Assembly: GCA_947476955.1 (NCBI GenBank)
Contig: CANJSS010000003.1
Location: 1-49,718, forward strand
Direction: 5' to 3'
DNA from: Flavobacteriales bacterium
GTDB lineage: Bacteria; Bacteroidota; Bacteroidia; Flavobacteriales_D; Crocinitomicaceae
Length of the DNA: 49,718 nucleotides
Position 1 is the first letter of the stretch. Every line of letters begins with the position of its first letter. Below the pieces are notes generated by a model that was given only the letters and a program-made list of their open reading frames with translations, did no database searches and was not told where the DNA came from. This document shows positions 25,157 to 34,488 of the stretch, piece after piece. The position numbers were made by a program, and so were the translations under genes.

Positions 25157-26365
25157 ATGTCTAAAGAAGTATTTATTGTTGATGGAATTCGAACGGCAAT
25201 AGGGAGTTTTGGAGGATCATTATCACCTGTTAGAGCGGATGATCTTGGTGCACATGTAATAAAGGCCTTGATGGAAAAAAATCCAAATTTGGATCCGATG
25301 CTAATTGAAGATGTTCTGATGGGTTGTGCAAATCAATCCGGAGATGATAATCGAAACGTCGCAAGAATGTCTGGTTTATTAGCTGGATTGCCTTTTCAAT
25401 CTGGTGGAGAAACGGTTAACCGACTTTGTGCTTCTGGAATGGCGGCAACAATAAATGCTGCTCGTGCAATTAAAGATGGCGCTGGCGATATTTATATATC
25501 TGGCGGGATTGAGAATATGACACGCGGTCCTTGGGTGATTTCAAAAACATCAGCGGCTTTTGGTCGAGATGCACAAATGTTTGATTCCTCTTTTGGATGG
25601 CGATTTATCAATCCAAAAATGGAAGAGCTTTATGGCGTTGACGGCATGGGCGAAACTGCTGAAAATTTAGTCGATTTATATGGAATTGAGCGCGAAGCAC
25701 AAGACCAATTTTCTTTTTGGTCGCAACAGAAAGCAGCGAGAGCAGCTGCTTCCGGTCGCTTGGCTTTAGAAATTACCCCAATATATATTCCGCAACGAAA
25801 AAAAGAAGCTTTGCGATTTGATACGGATGAATTTTGTCGACCGGAAACAAGTTTGGAAAGTTTAGCAGGATTGCGCGCAGCGTTTAGAAAAAATGGAACA
25901 GTTACCGCTGGAAATGCTTCCGGATTAAACGATGGCGCTGCAGCATTATTAATTGCTTCAGAAAATGCGGTTTTAACAAATGGACTAAAACCACTGGCAC
26001 GTATTATTGGTGCTGCAGTTGCAGGGGTAGAACCAAGAATTATGGGGATTGGTCCTGTTTTCGCAGCAGAAAAAGTATTGCAACGCGCAGGTTTAACTTT
26101 GGCTCAAATGGATATTATTGAAATCAATGAAGCATTTGCTGCACAAGTTTTAGCATGTACCCGAAAAATGGGGATTGCTGACAATGATCCACGCATTAAT
26201 CCAAATGGAGGCGGAATTGCACTCGGACATCCACTTGGAATGTCAGGAGCGCGAATTTTACTTTCTGCTTCATTAGAATTGCAAAGAACACAAAAACGCT
26301 ACGCTTTAGTAACAATGTGCATAGGTGTGGGACAAGGCTATGCTACGCTATTAGAAAGAGTTTAA
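25157..26365 (+). CDS. Acetyl-CoA C-acyltransferase (thiolase)
   Basis: 402 residues from ATG 25157 ([20 protein letters not shown]). The nucleophile is Cys91 in [19 protein letters not shown]; the acid-base pair is in [19 protein letters not shown] (His) and [17 protein letters not shown] (Cys). Sequences [12 protein letters not shown] and [17 protein letters not shown] match the degradative PcaF/FadA-like branch. It performs 3-ketoacyl-CoA cleavage or acetoacetyl-CoA formation. It stands alone here, divergent from the metallo-hydrolase and just upstream of an envelope gene set, so the pathway (fatty-acid or aromatic/phenylacetate degradation) cannot be fixed. Confidence 0.94.
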   Translation: MSKEVFIVDGIRTAIGSFGGSLSPVRADDLGAHVIKALMEKNPNLDPMLIEDVLMGCANQSGDDNRNVARMSGLLAGLPFQSGGETVNRLCASGMAATINAARAIKDGAGDIYISGGIENMTRGPWVISKTSAAFGRDAQMFDSSFGWRFINPKMEELYGVDGMGETAENLVDLYGIEREAQDQFSFWSQQKAARAAASGRLALEITPIYIPQRKKEALRFDTDEFCRPETSLESLAGLRAAFRKNGTVTAGNASGLNDGAAALLIASENAVLTNGLKPLARIIGAAVAGVEPRIMGIGPVFAAEKVLQRAGLTLAQMDIIEINEAFAAQVLACTRKMGIADNDPRINPNGGGIALGHPLGMSGARILLSASLELQRTQKRYALVTMCIGVGQGYATLLERV

Positions 26366-26374
26366 TCCAATATT

Positions 26375-27988
26375 ATGTTAGAAAATAAATGTACTACATT
26401 GAAAAAGACTTATTTTATTCTGCTAATATCTTGCTTCGCACTTTATTCCTGTAGAAAAGAGAAAACCAATTGGAATTCTGATTGGGTTTTACCGCTAGTG
26501 AACGACACGCTTTCATTACAAAACAGTGTTAACGATTCTACATTAAGTGAAGGAACAGGAACATTTTACCAAGTTGATTTGTCTCGAACTATTTTGGATC
26601 TTGGAATTGAAGATGTTATTCAAATTCCAGACACTTCCATTGTTCACACATTTAATAGCGTCGTAGCCACTCTAAGTGTTCCGCCGGGATTTAATGTTGT
26701 CAATGAAATTAAAGAACATACAATCGATTTGAATGAAATTCAATTAAAAAAAATCCGCGTTAGCCAAGGAACGATAAATATGAAAGTGTTCAATCCTATT
26801 GCTACGAAAACATTATTTACGATTGAATTACCGGGAGTTACCAAAAATGGCGTTGTTTTTCAACAAAATTATGAAGCGCCAGCAGGTACTAGTTCAAATC
26901 CGGGAACCGAAACAGCAGTTTTGGATATTTCTGGTTACGATTTAGACTTAACGGGTGTTTCGGGAGGCGAGTACAATGTTCTTCAATCGCGATTAAATAT
27001 AAAAACAGATCCAAACGGACCTTCAATTTTACTTTTGAGTAACCAAATATTTAAGGTTCAAGCGGATTTCAATAAGATTAAAATCGATTATGCACGCGGC
27101 TATTTTGGTAACGTTACCGTTTCAGATACTTCCGATTACACTATTGAGCTGCTTAATTCAGTTACAGCTGGAGCGGTTGATCTTCCTTCCATGGCTTTGC
27201 AGTTTGAAATTTCAAATGGCATGAAAGTTACAGCGAAAGCTACCATTACAAAAGTTGAAAACACCAATAATTCAGGCAATACAGTACAACTTTCCAATGC
27301 TCAAATTGGCGCTCCAATCTATTTGAATGCGGCAACAGGATCGTGGTCTAACACTATCAATTCCTTGGAAGTTATCGAATTTACAAGTGCAAATAGCTCC
27401 GTTGAATCCTACTTGGAAAACCTTGGTAAAACGCATACATTGGGGTATAAAATTGAACTGAATCCTTGGGGTAATATATCGGGTGGGTGGAATGAGATTT
27501 TTCCGAATAGTAGATTAAAAGTAAAATTAAAAGCACAACTTCCATTAGCTATTGGCGCGGATGGGCTTACTTTAAGAGACACGTTTGACTTCGATGTTTC
27601 TCAAGACTTGAATAAATCGCATGTGGAATCTGGTAAAATCATTTTGAATGCATCCAATGCGTTTCCGATTTCTAGTGCTGTAAAATTGATTTTATTGAAT
27701 CAAAATTCAGAGGTTTTATATACTATTTCTGGAACAAATGAAATTGTATCTTCCTTGATGGGAAGTATCGATCCAAATGATGGGAAATTAAAGAAAAATT
27801 CGGAGGTTGATTTTGTTTTAACCGAACCGATCTTGGCTAATTTAGAGTTAATCAAAAAAGTAATCGTGGAAACACATTTCAACACCCCAGATGCGAGTGG
27901 CATTTCCAACCAGCAAGTAAATATTCCGGTCGGTGCTTTTTTGGCAGTTAAACTGAAAACGAAGTTTAATCTTAAAACAATCCTATAA
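26375..27988 (+). CDS. Putative lipoprotein, large beta-rich
   Basis: 537 residues. The N-terminus TLKKTYFILLISCFALYSC with Cys after LYS is a lipoprotein signal (an upstream TTG/ATG adds about seven residues). The body has no named domain; it is beta-rich, full of T/N/S strands such as VSQGTINMKVFNPIATKTLFTIELPG and TVQLSNAQIGAPIYLN, and ends IPVGAFLAVKLKTKFNL, resembling a surface beta-sandwich/anchor. Its stop codon overlaps the next start by one base, so it forms a unit with 27988-30674. Function unknown. Confidence 0.7.
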   Translation: MLENKCTTLKKTYFILLISCFALYSCRKEKTNWNSDWVLPLVNDTLSLQNSVNDSTLSEGTGTFYQVDLSRTILDLGIEDVIQIPDTSIVHTFNSVVATLSVPPGFNVVNEIKEHTIDLNEIQLKKIRVSQGTINMKVFNPIATKTLFTIELPGVTKNGVVFQQNYEAPAGTSSNPGTETAVLDISGYDLDLTGVSGGEYNVLQSRLNIKTDPNGPSILLLSNQIFKVQADFNKIKIDYARGYFGNVTVSDTSDYTIELLNSVTAGAVDLPSMALQFEISNGMKVTAKATITKVENTNNSGNTVQLSNAQIGAPIYLNAATGSWSNTINSLEVIEFTSANSSVESYLENLGKTHTLGYKIELNPWGNISGGWNEIFPNSRLKVKLKAQLPLAIGADGLTLRDTFDFDVSQDLNKSHVESGKIILNASNAFPISSAVKLILLNQNSEVLYTISGTNEIVSSLMGSIDPNDGKLKKNSEVDFVLTEPILANLELIKKVIVETHFNTPDASGISNQQVNIPVGAFLAVKLKTKFNLKTIL

Positions 27989-29214
27989 TGAGAAATAGTT
28001 TAATCGTCGTTTTTTTTGGTTGTTTTTTAGGAGCTTTTGGACAGCAACTTTTGCCGATTCAATACGATACTTCCACCTATTCGCAGGAGTTTTTTATGCA
28101 GGGTTTGGCCGATTATGGTGCAACGTCCTTACACAACGATTTAACCAAAAAATTCTTGTATGGCGGCGCAATTACGAATGAAATAAAAGATAGATCCAAC
28201 AATAGTCACAATGGAATTAATAGAGTTGGGGCAGATGTCACTGGTGAAATGGAATACAGGAATTATTCAGTAAACCTTTTCAAAAAACAAAATCTGGGAT
28301 TCCTCGTTAAAGGAGGCTACTATAATTACCTTTCTTTAATCTATGCCAAGGATCTTTTTGGTTTGGCATTTTATGGAAATGAATCCTATCTGGGCGAAAA
28401 TATTGATTTTTCTGGAACTAGATTTTCGGCCATTTCTTTTCAGAAGGTTGGATTTGGTATAATCGACAAAAAAACAAAATCGAACGTAGCATTGAATTTT
28501 TATTCCATTTCCAATTTTTCAGAAGGTCAAATTCGCTCAGGACAATTATTTCAATCTTTGGATGGTGATTCAGTGAATCTCGGACTAGATGGAACAATCG
28601 AAACGGCATCTGGTAGCAATTTTTTTAAAGGCTATGGGATTGGTGTGGATTTAGATTTTAAAATTCCGGTAATTTTCCGAGCAGACAAAGTTTCTTTTAT
28701 CCAATTTACGGCAAAAAATCTCGGCGTGACGTATTTAAACACACCAATAACCCGCTATTCTGCCGATACAAATATTGCATATACTGGTTTTGAATTCAAG
28801 CAGTTGTATGGAGAATCCAGTATTTTAGATAGAAATATTTCTGTCTTGGATTCATTGGGAATTGATTCCACTTCGATTAAAAAAATGCGGTTTTTACCTG
28901 GGTATTTTCAAGTTGGAAAAATTATCGATGAGATGAATCCGGCGCGTATTCAAAGTTTTTTTGGATTGAGAGTTTATCCGTCGATTGCATACACGCCATT
29001 GTTATACGCTGGTGCGCAAATTAAAGCTTTACCTTGGTTGGATTTTGGAGCTCACGCATCGTATGGTGGTTATACGAATTTCCGAGTCGGATTGTATTCT
29101 CAAATTAAATTTTCCAGTTGGTCTTTTGGAATCGCAACGGAAGATCTTGTCGGAATGGTTTCACCAAACGGAAAAGGTCAATCGATAATCACACGTTTAA
29201 GAGTTAAGCTATGA
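27988..29214 (+). CDS. DUF5723-like outer-membrane protein
   Basis: 408 residues with an N-terminal signal (LIVVFFGCFLGAFGQQ). The rest alternates aromatic and polar residues in the way of an outer-membrane barrel, e.g. GFLVKGGYYNYLSLIYAKDLFGLAFYG, VSFIQFTAKNLGVTYL, and ends TRLRVKL. Features around YDTSTYSQEFFMQGLADY and LDFGAHASYGGYTNFRVGLYSQ match my memory of the DUF5723 family of Bacteroidota. Translationally coupled to both neighbours (1- and 4-bp overlaps). No substrate can be named. Confidence 0.6.
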   Translation: MRNSLIVVFFGCFLGAFGQQLLPIQYDTSTYSQEFFMQGLADYGATSLHNDLTKKFLYGGAITNEIKDRSNNSHNGINRVGADVTGEMEYRNYSVNLFKKQNLGFLVKGGYYNYLSLIYAKDLFGLAFYGNESYLGENIDFSGTRFSAISFQKVGFGIIDKKTKSNVALNFYSISNFSEGQIRSGQLFQSLDGDSVNLGLDGTIETASGSNFFKGYGIGVDLDFKIPVIFRADKVSFIQFTAKNLGVTYLNTPITRYSADTNIAYTGFEFKQLYGESSILDRNISVLDSLGIDSTSIKKMRFLPGYFQVGKIIDEMNPARIQSFFGLRVYPSIAYTPLLYAGAQIKALPWLDFGAHASYGGYTNFRVGLYSQIKFSSWSFGIATEDLVGMVSPNGKGQSIITRLRVKL

Positions 29215-30674
29215 AACTGTATTACTATCTTCTACTTGGAATTTGTCTGAACGGTTCTTTGAGCTTCGGACAAATCAAATTTTTTAAAATCTTCACCGAT
29301 AATGGCTATGATTATGGTCAGGGAATCGTGCAACTTGCAGATAGTTCCTACATGCTGACAGGAAGTTCCAGTAGTTTTGGTGATGCGCCATCGCAAGTTT
29401 ATCTCATGAAATTGAACAGTTTGGGTGAATTTCAATGGTCAAAGAACTTCGGAGGAGTTGAAGGAGATTGGGGTCGTCGCGTGTTGAATTGGAACGATAG
29501 TATTTTCTATGTCGCAGGGTATTCTGTTTCGCCTGTTTCGGGATTTTTCACGAATTATTTATGGAAATATGATGCTTCTGGAAATCAATTATTGGAAAAA
29601 CACTACCCACACGACGGGTGGGATAAAGTAAATGATGCAATTTTTACTACAGATTCTACTATTTATATGGTTGGTGAAACTACCGCAACACCGAACAATA
29701 ACCTAAATTTTTACATTGTAAAAACAGATCAAAACGGCGATACACTTTGGACGCGGAATTTTGGCTCTACTGGCGAAGATAGAATTTCTTCCATAAAGCA
29801 ATTTAATGACACTACCTTTTATGCGGTAGGTGAAATCTATAATGCTGACTCCTTGCTCACAAAGGGGGTGATTCTGAAATTTCACAGCAATGGAACTATT
29901 TATTGGACTAAACAATATGGGAAACATGGGAATTATGGGCTGAATGATTTTTTTATTCGCGGTGGAAATCTCTATTCTATCGGGAAACATGTGCATCCAA
30001 GCTTTGGGGATTTGGATGAATACCGTTTAACAACTACCATGGAAGGCGACTTTTTGGAAGAATTTGCGGATCATTTCACCGGAAATATTTTCTACGAGCA
30101 GGTTACAAAATATGGCACGGATGGTAAAGTTTACGTTGTCCGCAATCGGCAAGATGGGTTTTCTACTGCTGGAAGTGTAGATGTTGCGATTACGCGGTAT
30201 TATGATAATCTTGTTTGGAATAATTTAAATGTGGATGTGGCATTTCTGCAAGAAGATAGAAATTGCCAAATTATTTCAACGAGCGATGGTGGAGCAATCG
30301 CAACTGGCTATTTAACCTTGGATGGGCTCGGTGGAAGCAGCGTTTATGTAATAAAAATAGGACCAAACGACGATTTTCCTATTGTGAACCAAGATAGTGT
30401 GGAAAGTATCGTGTCAATTCCTGAAATTACCGCAGTTTTGAATTCTGATTTTAGCGTTTATCCAAATCCATCCAACGGAAAAATTACTATAAAATCGGAA
30501 TTTATAGAACCAGTCCATATAAATATTCATAGTGTTTTAGGACAATTGGTATGGTCGGGTGATGTTTTGAATGGAACGGAGATTGAAACACTACAGTGGA
30601 AAAAAGGTGTGTATTTTGTGGAATATGCGGCAATTGATTCAGCTACTGAAATGCTGAAATTATTCGTGCATTAA
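29211..30674 (+). CDS. Secreted protein with T9SS C-terminal sorting domain
   Basis: 487 residues. The signal peptide is at 1-20 (YYYLLLGICLNGSLSFGQ). The middle repeats a motif like DSSYMLTGSSSSFG...YLMKLNSLGEFQWSKNFGG, DSTIYMVGETTATPN...FYIVKTDQNGDTLWTRNFG and DTTFYAVGEIYN, the beta-propeller-like repeat of surface proteins that carry a T9SS tail. The last 75 residues are a type A sorting domain (VYPNPSNGKITIKSE, INIHSVLGQLVW, WKKGVYFVEY, LKLFVH). Export and attachment by the T9SS are expected. Starts with a 4-bp overlap on the previous gene. Confidence 0.85.
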   Translation: MKLYYYLLLGICLNGSLSFGQIKFFKIFTDNGYDYGQGIVQLADSSYMLTGSSSSFGDAPSQVYLMKLNSLGEFQWSKNFGGVEGDWGRRVLNWNDSIFYVAGYSVSPVSGFFTNYLWKYDASGNQLLEKHYPHDGWDKVNDAIFTTDSTIYMVGETTATPNNNLNFYIVKTDQNGDTLWTRNFGSTGEDRISSIKQFNDTTFYAVGEIYNADSLLTKGVILKFHSNGTIYWTKQYGKHGNYGLNDFFIRGGNLYSIGKHVHPSFGDLDEYRLTTTMEGDFLEEFADHFTGNIFYEQVTKYGTDGKVYVVRNRQDGFSTAGSVDVAITRYYDNLVWNNLNVDVAFLQEDRNCQIISTSDGGAIATGYLTLDGLGGSSVYVIKIGPNDDFPIVNQDSVESIVSIPEITAVLNSDFSVYPNPSNGKITIKSEFIEPVHINIHSVLGQLVWSGDVLNGTEIETLQWKKGVYFVEYAAIDSATEMLKLFVH

Positions 30675-30825
30675 ATTATTTTGGAGCATAGTAATAGTTG
30701 AAAATCACCTATTTTTTAATGGATATATGACTGCTTGAATTCATTAGTTTTTCACCTAAAGTCATTTTTATTTAGAACTTTTTGAAATTATTTAAAAACA
30801 TTTCAAGGTAAGCTACATCTCCATG

Positions 30826-30854
30826 TTTGAATACAAATCAATATAGTATCTTTG
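30826..30854 (+). promoter_or_regulatory. Promoter of cystathionine beta-synthase gene
   Basis: TTTG at 30826-30829, 17-base spacer, exact -7 box TATCTTTG at 30847-30854. Transcription starts near 30859, ten bases before the ATG at 30869, so the earlier in-frame TTG at 30827 is not the start. Confidence 0.65.
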
Positions 30855-30868
30855 CCAAAAAAAACGCG

Positions 30869-32230
30869 ATGAAAATCTACAATAATATATTAGAAACGAT
30901 TGGAAATACGCCAATGGTTCGATTGAATAAAGTTACCAAGGGAGTTAAAGCAACAGTTTTAGCGAAAGTTGAAACTACAAATCCCGGGAATTCTGTAAAA
31001 GATAGAATGGCGGTAAAAATGATTGAAGATGCTGAAAAAGCAGGTTTAATCCATCCCGGCGGAACAATTATCGAGGGAACTTCCGGTAACACAGGAATGG
31101 GATTGGCCTTGGTTGCAATCATAAAAGGATACAAATTAATTTGCGTTTTAAACGACAAACAATCCAAGGAAAAAATGGATATTCTGCGCGCAGTTGGTGC
31201 GGAAGTTGTTGTTTGTCCAACTGCTGTTGAACCTACAGATCCACGTTCGTATTATTCTGTGTCGCGACGTTTGGCTTCTGAAACACCAAATTCATGGTAC
31301 GTAAACCAATACGATAATTTATCCAATAGAATTGCACATTATGAATCAACTGGACCGGAAATTTGGGAACAAACAGAAGGAAAAATCACCCATTTTGTAG
31401 TTGGAGTTGGAACAGGAGGAACGATTTCAGGCGTTGGGAAATACCTAAAAGAAAAAAATCCGAATATTAAAATCTGGGGAATTGATACCTACGGTTCTGT
31501 ATTCAAAAAATACAAGGAAACAGGAATCTTCGACGAAAATGAAATTTATCCATACATAACGGAAGGAATTGGAGAAGATATTCTTCCTGCGAATGTTGAT
31601 TTTGATATCATCGATCGATTCGAGAAAGTTACGGACAAGGATGCAGCGGTATACACGCGAAAAATTGCACGAGAAGAAGGGATTTTTGTTGGTAATTCAG
31701 CTGGTTCAGCAATTAAAGGATTGTTGCAATTGAAAGATGAATTAACGGAAAACGATGTTGTAGTCGTTTTATTCCACGATCACGGTAGCCGATATGTTGG
31801 GAAAATTTTCAACGACGAATGGATGCGCGAAAGAGGATTTTTGGAGGAAGATTTCAAAACAGCAGGAGAATTAGTTGCAAAGCATGAAAATACACCTTTG
31901 GTTACTGTTTTTGCAGAAGAATTGGTTTCCCATGCGATTGCAAAAATGCGCAAATTTGGAATTTCTCAAATTCCAGTGATGAAAGATGGTAAATTCGTCG
32001 GTTCGATTGACGATAGCCAAGTATATAAATTGCTTGTGGAGAATACGGAACTGAAAGATGCTGCAATTTCTTCGATCATGAATGAAGCATTCCCGATCGT
32101 CACATCCAATACGCATTTGGAAGATGTTTGCAAATTAATCAATAAAAATACACCTGCCGTTTTGGTGGAAATGCCAAACGGTGAACACCAAATTGTGACA
32201 CGATACGATATTATTTCAGCAATGTCCTAA
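30869..32230 (+). CDS. Cystathionine beta-synthase with C-terminal CBS domains
   Basis: 453 residues. PLP-dependent fold type II enzyme; Lys44 in NPGNSVKDRMAVKM is the Schiff-base lysine, and IEGTSGNTGMGLALVAI and GVGTGGTISGVGKYLK bind the cofactor. A pair of CBS domains occupies about residues 340-453 (FGISQIPVMKDGKFVGSIDDSQV and TNTHLEDVCKLINKNTPAVLVEM), as in eukaryote-type CBS and some bacterial cysteine synthases. It condenses serine (or O-acetylserine) with homocysteine or sulfide; which one is not decided by the sequence. It overlaps the next gene by one base. Confidence 0.92.
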   Translation: MKIYNNILETIGNTPMVRLNKVTKGVKATVLAKVETTNPGNSVKDRMAVKMIEDAEKAGLIHPGGTIIEGTSGNTGMGLALVAIIKGYKLICVLNDKQSKEKMDILRAVGAEVVVCPTAVEPTDPRSYYSVSRRLASETPNSWYVNQYDNLSNRIAHYESTGPEIWEQTEGKITHFVVGVGTGGTISGVGKYLKEKNPNIKIWGIDTYGSVFKKYKETGIFDENEIYPYITEGIGEDILPANVDFDIIDRFEKVTDKDAAVYTRKIAREEGIFVGNSAGSAIKGLLQLKDELTENDVVVVLFHDHGSRYVGKIFNDEWMRERGFLEEDFKTAGELVAKHENTPLVTVFAEELVSHAIAKMRKFGISQIPVMKDGKFVGSIDDSQVYKLLVENTELKDAAISSIMNEAFPIVTSNTHLEDVCKLINKNTPAVLVEMPNGEHQIVTRYDIISAMS

Positions 32231-33015
32231 TGGAAAAGATCTTTATAGATCAAATGAATCAAACAATCCGACTGGAAAATATTCCATGTCGGATTGTTTC
32301 GTTAGTGCCTTCTCAAACAGAATTATTGTACGATCTTGGATTGGAGGAGGAAGTTGTGGGGATAACAAAATTCTGCATCCATCCTGACAAATGGTTTCAA
32401 TCTAAAAAGAGGGTAGGAGGAACAAAAAAACTGAATGTGGAAGCAATTCGTTCCTTGCAACCGGATTTAATTATTGGAAACAAAGAGGAAAATACCGAAT
32501 CGGATTATACCGCTTTACAAGAAATAGCTCCGGTTTGGATGAGCGATATCTTAACCTTGGAAGATGCATACGACATGATTCTTCAGCTTGGTACGTTGGT
32601 TGGGAAAGTTGAAAAATCCAAGGAAATAGTAGGAAAAATTAGTTCGGAATTTGAACAATTACCTAAAATTGGAACGCCCAAAAGTGTGCTCTATTTTATT
32701 TGGCAAGAACCCTATTTTGTTGCAGGAAAAAATACGTTTATCGATGCTCTATTGGAAGCGTGTTCATTCGAAAATGCATGCAAGCAAGCACGTTATCCTA
32801 TTTATAATTCGGAAGATTCACTAACGCCAGATTTTGTTTTTTTAAGTTCAGAACCATTTCCGTTCAAAGCAAAACACGTTGCTGAAATGCAAGCGTTATT
32901 TCCGGATGCACAAGTTTTGATTGTGGATGGTGAATTCTTTTCTTGGTATGGATCCCGAATGCTTTATGCTCCAACTTATTTCAGGAAATTAATCCAACAA
33001 CTGTCCAATAAGTAG
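32230..33015 (+). CDS. BtuF-like helical-backbone substrate-binding protein without signal peptide
   Basis: 261 residues. The fold of class III (helical backbone) ABC substrate-binding proteins is visible: RIVSLVPSQTELLYDLGLEEEVVGITKFC, KRVGGTKKLNVEAIRSLQPDLIIGNKEEN, SVLYFIWQEPYFVAGKNTFIDALLEA, and WYGSRMLYAPTYFRKL. BtuF and FhuD/FepB relatives share this outline. But the protein starts directly with MEKIFIDQMNQTIRL, with no signal or lipobox, so it would stay in the cytoplasm. It is coupled to the upstream PLP enzyme (one-base overlap) with no permease or ATPase gene nearby. Ligand unknown. Confidence 0.85.
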   Translation: MEKIFIDQMNQTIRLENIPCRIVSLVPSQTELLYDLGLEEEVVGITKFCIHPDKWFQSKKRVGGTKKLNVEAIRSLQPDLIIGNKEENTESDYTALQEIAPVWMSDILTLEDAYDMILQLGTLVGKVEKSKEIVGKISSEFEQLPKIGTPKSVLYFIWQEPYFVAGKNTFIDALLEACSFENACKQARYPIYNSEDSLTPDFVFLSSEPFPFKAKHVAEMQALFPDAQVLIVDGEFFSWYGSRMLYAPTYFRKLIQQLSNK

Positions 33016-34344
33016 AAAACGCGTAAGTTCTGTCATCGGATAATACGTTTTTTTGAAACGCATCTCACCCTCTAAATTTGCAATTTTATTTCCCTTTTTA
33101 GAAAGTTTCATCTGCACAAATTCGGTGTGTTCCGCTAAATTTTTACTCGCACGAAAGATTGGAAGCATCTCCAAGAAGGCTAACATCATTCCACCGCCCT
33201 CAATAGAAATAAGAGGTTTTAAACTGCCATTCAAATTAAAATAATAGGTGGTATTGCCTTTTTCGAATGCAGGATTTTCCGACCGACCGATATAAAACGA
33301 ATTCGCTGAAATTTGCTTGAAATAAAGTTTCTCAGACAGGAATCGCATAGAATTACCAACCAATTTATATCCGAGATAGGATTGAAGTTCCGTATTTTCA
33401 AGGATTTTTTCTATTTCAACTTTACTTGAGCAAGTAACGAGCATTTCCATTTGCGGAAGTACATAAAATCCGGAGGAATGGTTTACTATTTTCGTTCCAT
33501 AATAATTAAGTGAAACTTCAGAAATCAGGGGGAATGAGGTGTTAAATTGATTTAAAAAGAAATTCAAGGTATCCGAAAATAGGTTAGGAACGAGAGAGGT
33601 AGAAATATGAAATCCAGATGGTTTCACGATTGTTCCAACTGTTTTTAGAGGAATATTCGCTTTTTCATCCTTCGTAAGAATGCCTGAAAAGGATAAACTT
33701 GCGTTTTGAATGTCAATTTCTATCTTCGACTTATTGAAAAAAGAATGCATACCGAATACACTTCCAAAAGTGCTAGTTTCGATTAATTTTCTGTCGCCAT
33801 TTTTCTGCCGAAGATTTGATTTCGGCAGCGTTTCAGTAAGAATTTGAGCTGCGAATTTGCTTAAATTATTTGGTAGATCACCATTTTTACTAGGAAAAAT
33901 AACCAAACCAACATCCTTTTTCACAGCAAAAGAATTTTTGCTTTTCGCCATGTTTTTCCGAAAGAGAGTTCCGTTCGAGAGATTTACTAAAACACCACTA
34001 ACGATAGTTTTTTTATACGGCATTTCGAAGAAAACAATATCGGACAAATAGTCGATACCATAATTTTTCATTTCTCCTTCCACTTTCGATTTCTCCAAAA
34101 TCGTTGTTTGGATTAAACTCAAAAGTTCCTCGTCTTTTGCTTCTACAAGCAATGAAAAAAGTGCTTTTTCTGCTATTTCTTGACCATTAATCACAAAGGT
34201 AAAAGTTGCATCTTTTGGGATGTAATTGGAATTCTCACAAGATTTTTCTTTTAAAAGTGATTCCGAAATCATCCAAAAAACCCAAACAATTGCGAGTATC
34301 GAAGCAAGAGAGAGAAGAGAAAAAAGTGCTTTTTTATTTTGCAT
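32989..34344 (-). CDS. Hypothetical single-span membrane protein
   Basis: 451 residues, not recognised. A single transmembrane helix spans residues about 7-28 (LFSLLSLASILAIVWVFWMISESLL). The large extracytoplasmic part (NSNYIPKDATFTFVINGQEIAEKALFSLLVEAKDEELLS, SDIVFFEMPYKKTIVSGVLVNLSNG) somewhat resembles the DUF4836/DUF3352-like helical and beta families of the Bacteroidota envelope, but I cannot assign it. Its 3' end overlaps the convergent BtuF-like gene by 27 bp. An exact -7 box lies only 5 bp upstream of the ATG, suggesting a leaderless or nearly leaderless transcript. Confidence 0.7.
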   Translation of the reverse strand: MQNKKALFSLLSLASILAIVWVFWMISESLLKEKSCENSNYIPKDATFTFVINGQEIAEKALFSLLVEAKDEELLSLIQTTILEKSKVEGEMKNYGIDYLSDIVFFEMPYKKTIVSGVLVNLSNGTLFRKNMAKSKNSFAVKKDVGLVIFPSKNGDLPNNLSKFAAQILTETLPKSNLRQKNGDRKLIETSTFGSVFGMHSFFNKSKIEIDIQNASLSFSGILTKDEKANIPLKTVGTIVKPSGFHISTSLVPNLFSDTLNFFLNQFNTSFPLISEVSLNYYGTKIVNHSSGFYVLPQMEMLVTCSSKVEIEKILENTELQSYLGYKLVGNSMRFLSEKLYFKQISANSFYIGRSENPAFEKGNTTYYFNLNGSLKPLISIEGGGMMLAFLEMLPIFRASKNLAEHTEFVQMKLSKKGNKIANLEGEMRFKKTYYPMTELTRFLLIGQLLD

Positions 34345-34348
34345 ACAA

Positions 34349-34356
34349 CAAAAGTA
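34349..34356 (-). promoter_or_regulatory. -7 promoter box of the 34344 gene
   Basis: Minus-strand TACTTTTG, exact match to TAnnTTTG, 4 bp upstream of the start codon. Implies a leaderless transcript. Confidence 0.4.
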
Positions 34357-34412
34357 AAAGTATTTGTTTAATGGCTAACTTTACCGCTGAAATTGAAGTG
34401 TTTTTTTTAAAC

Positions 34413-34459
34413 AATCGTTTGTAAAAATAGGATTTTATTAATTTTAAAATCAAACGATT
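34413..34459. repeat. Nested inverted repeats in a divergent intergenic region
   Basis: AATCGTTTG (34413-34421) pairs with CAAACGATT (34451-34459). Inside it, GATTTTA (34431-34437) pairs with TAAAATC (34445-34451). The result is a bulged hairpin between the 34344 gene (minus) and the acyltransferase at 34489 (plus). Possible operator or leader structure. Confidence 0.5.
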
Positions 34460-34488
34460 ATACTTCCTTATATTACTATAAAATTGAA

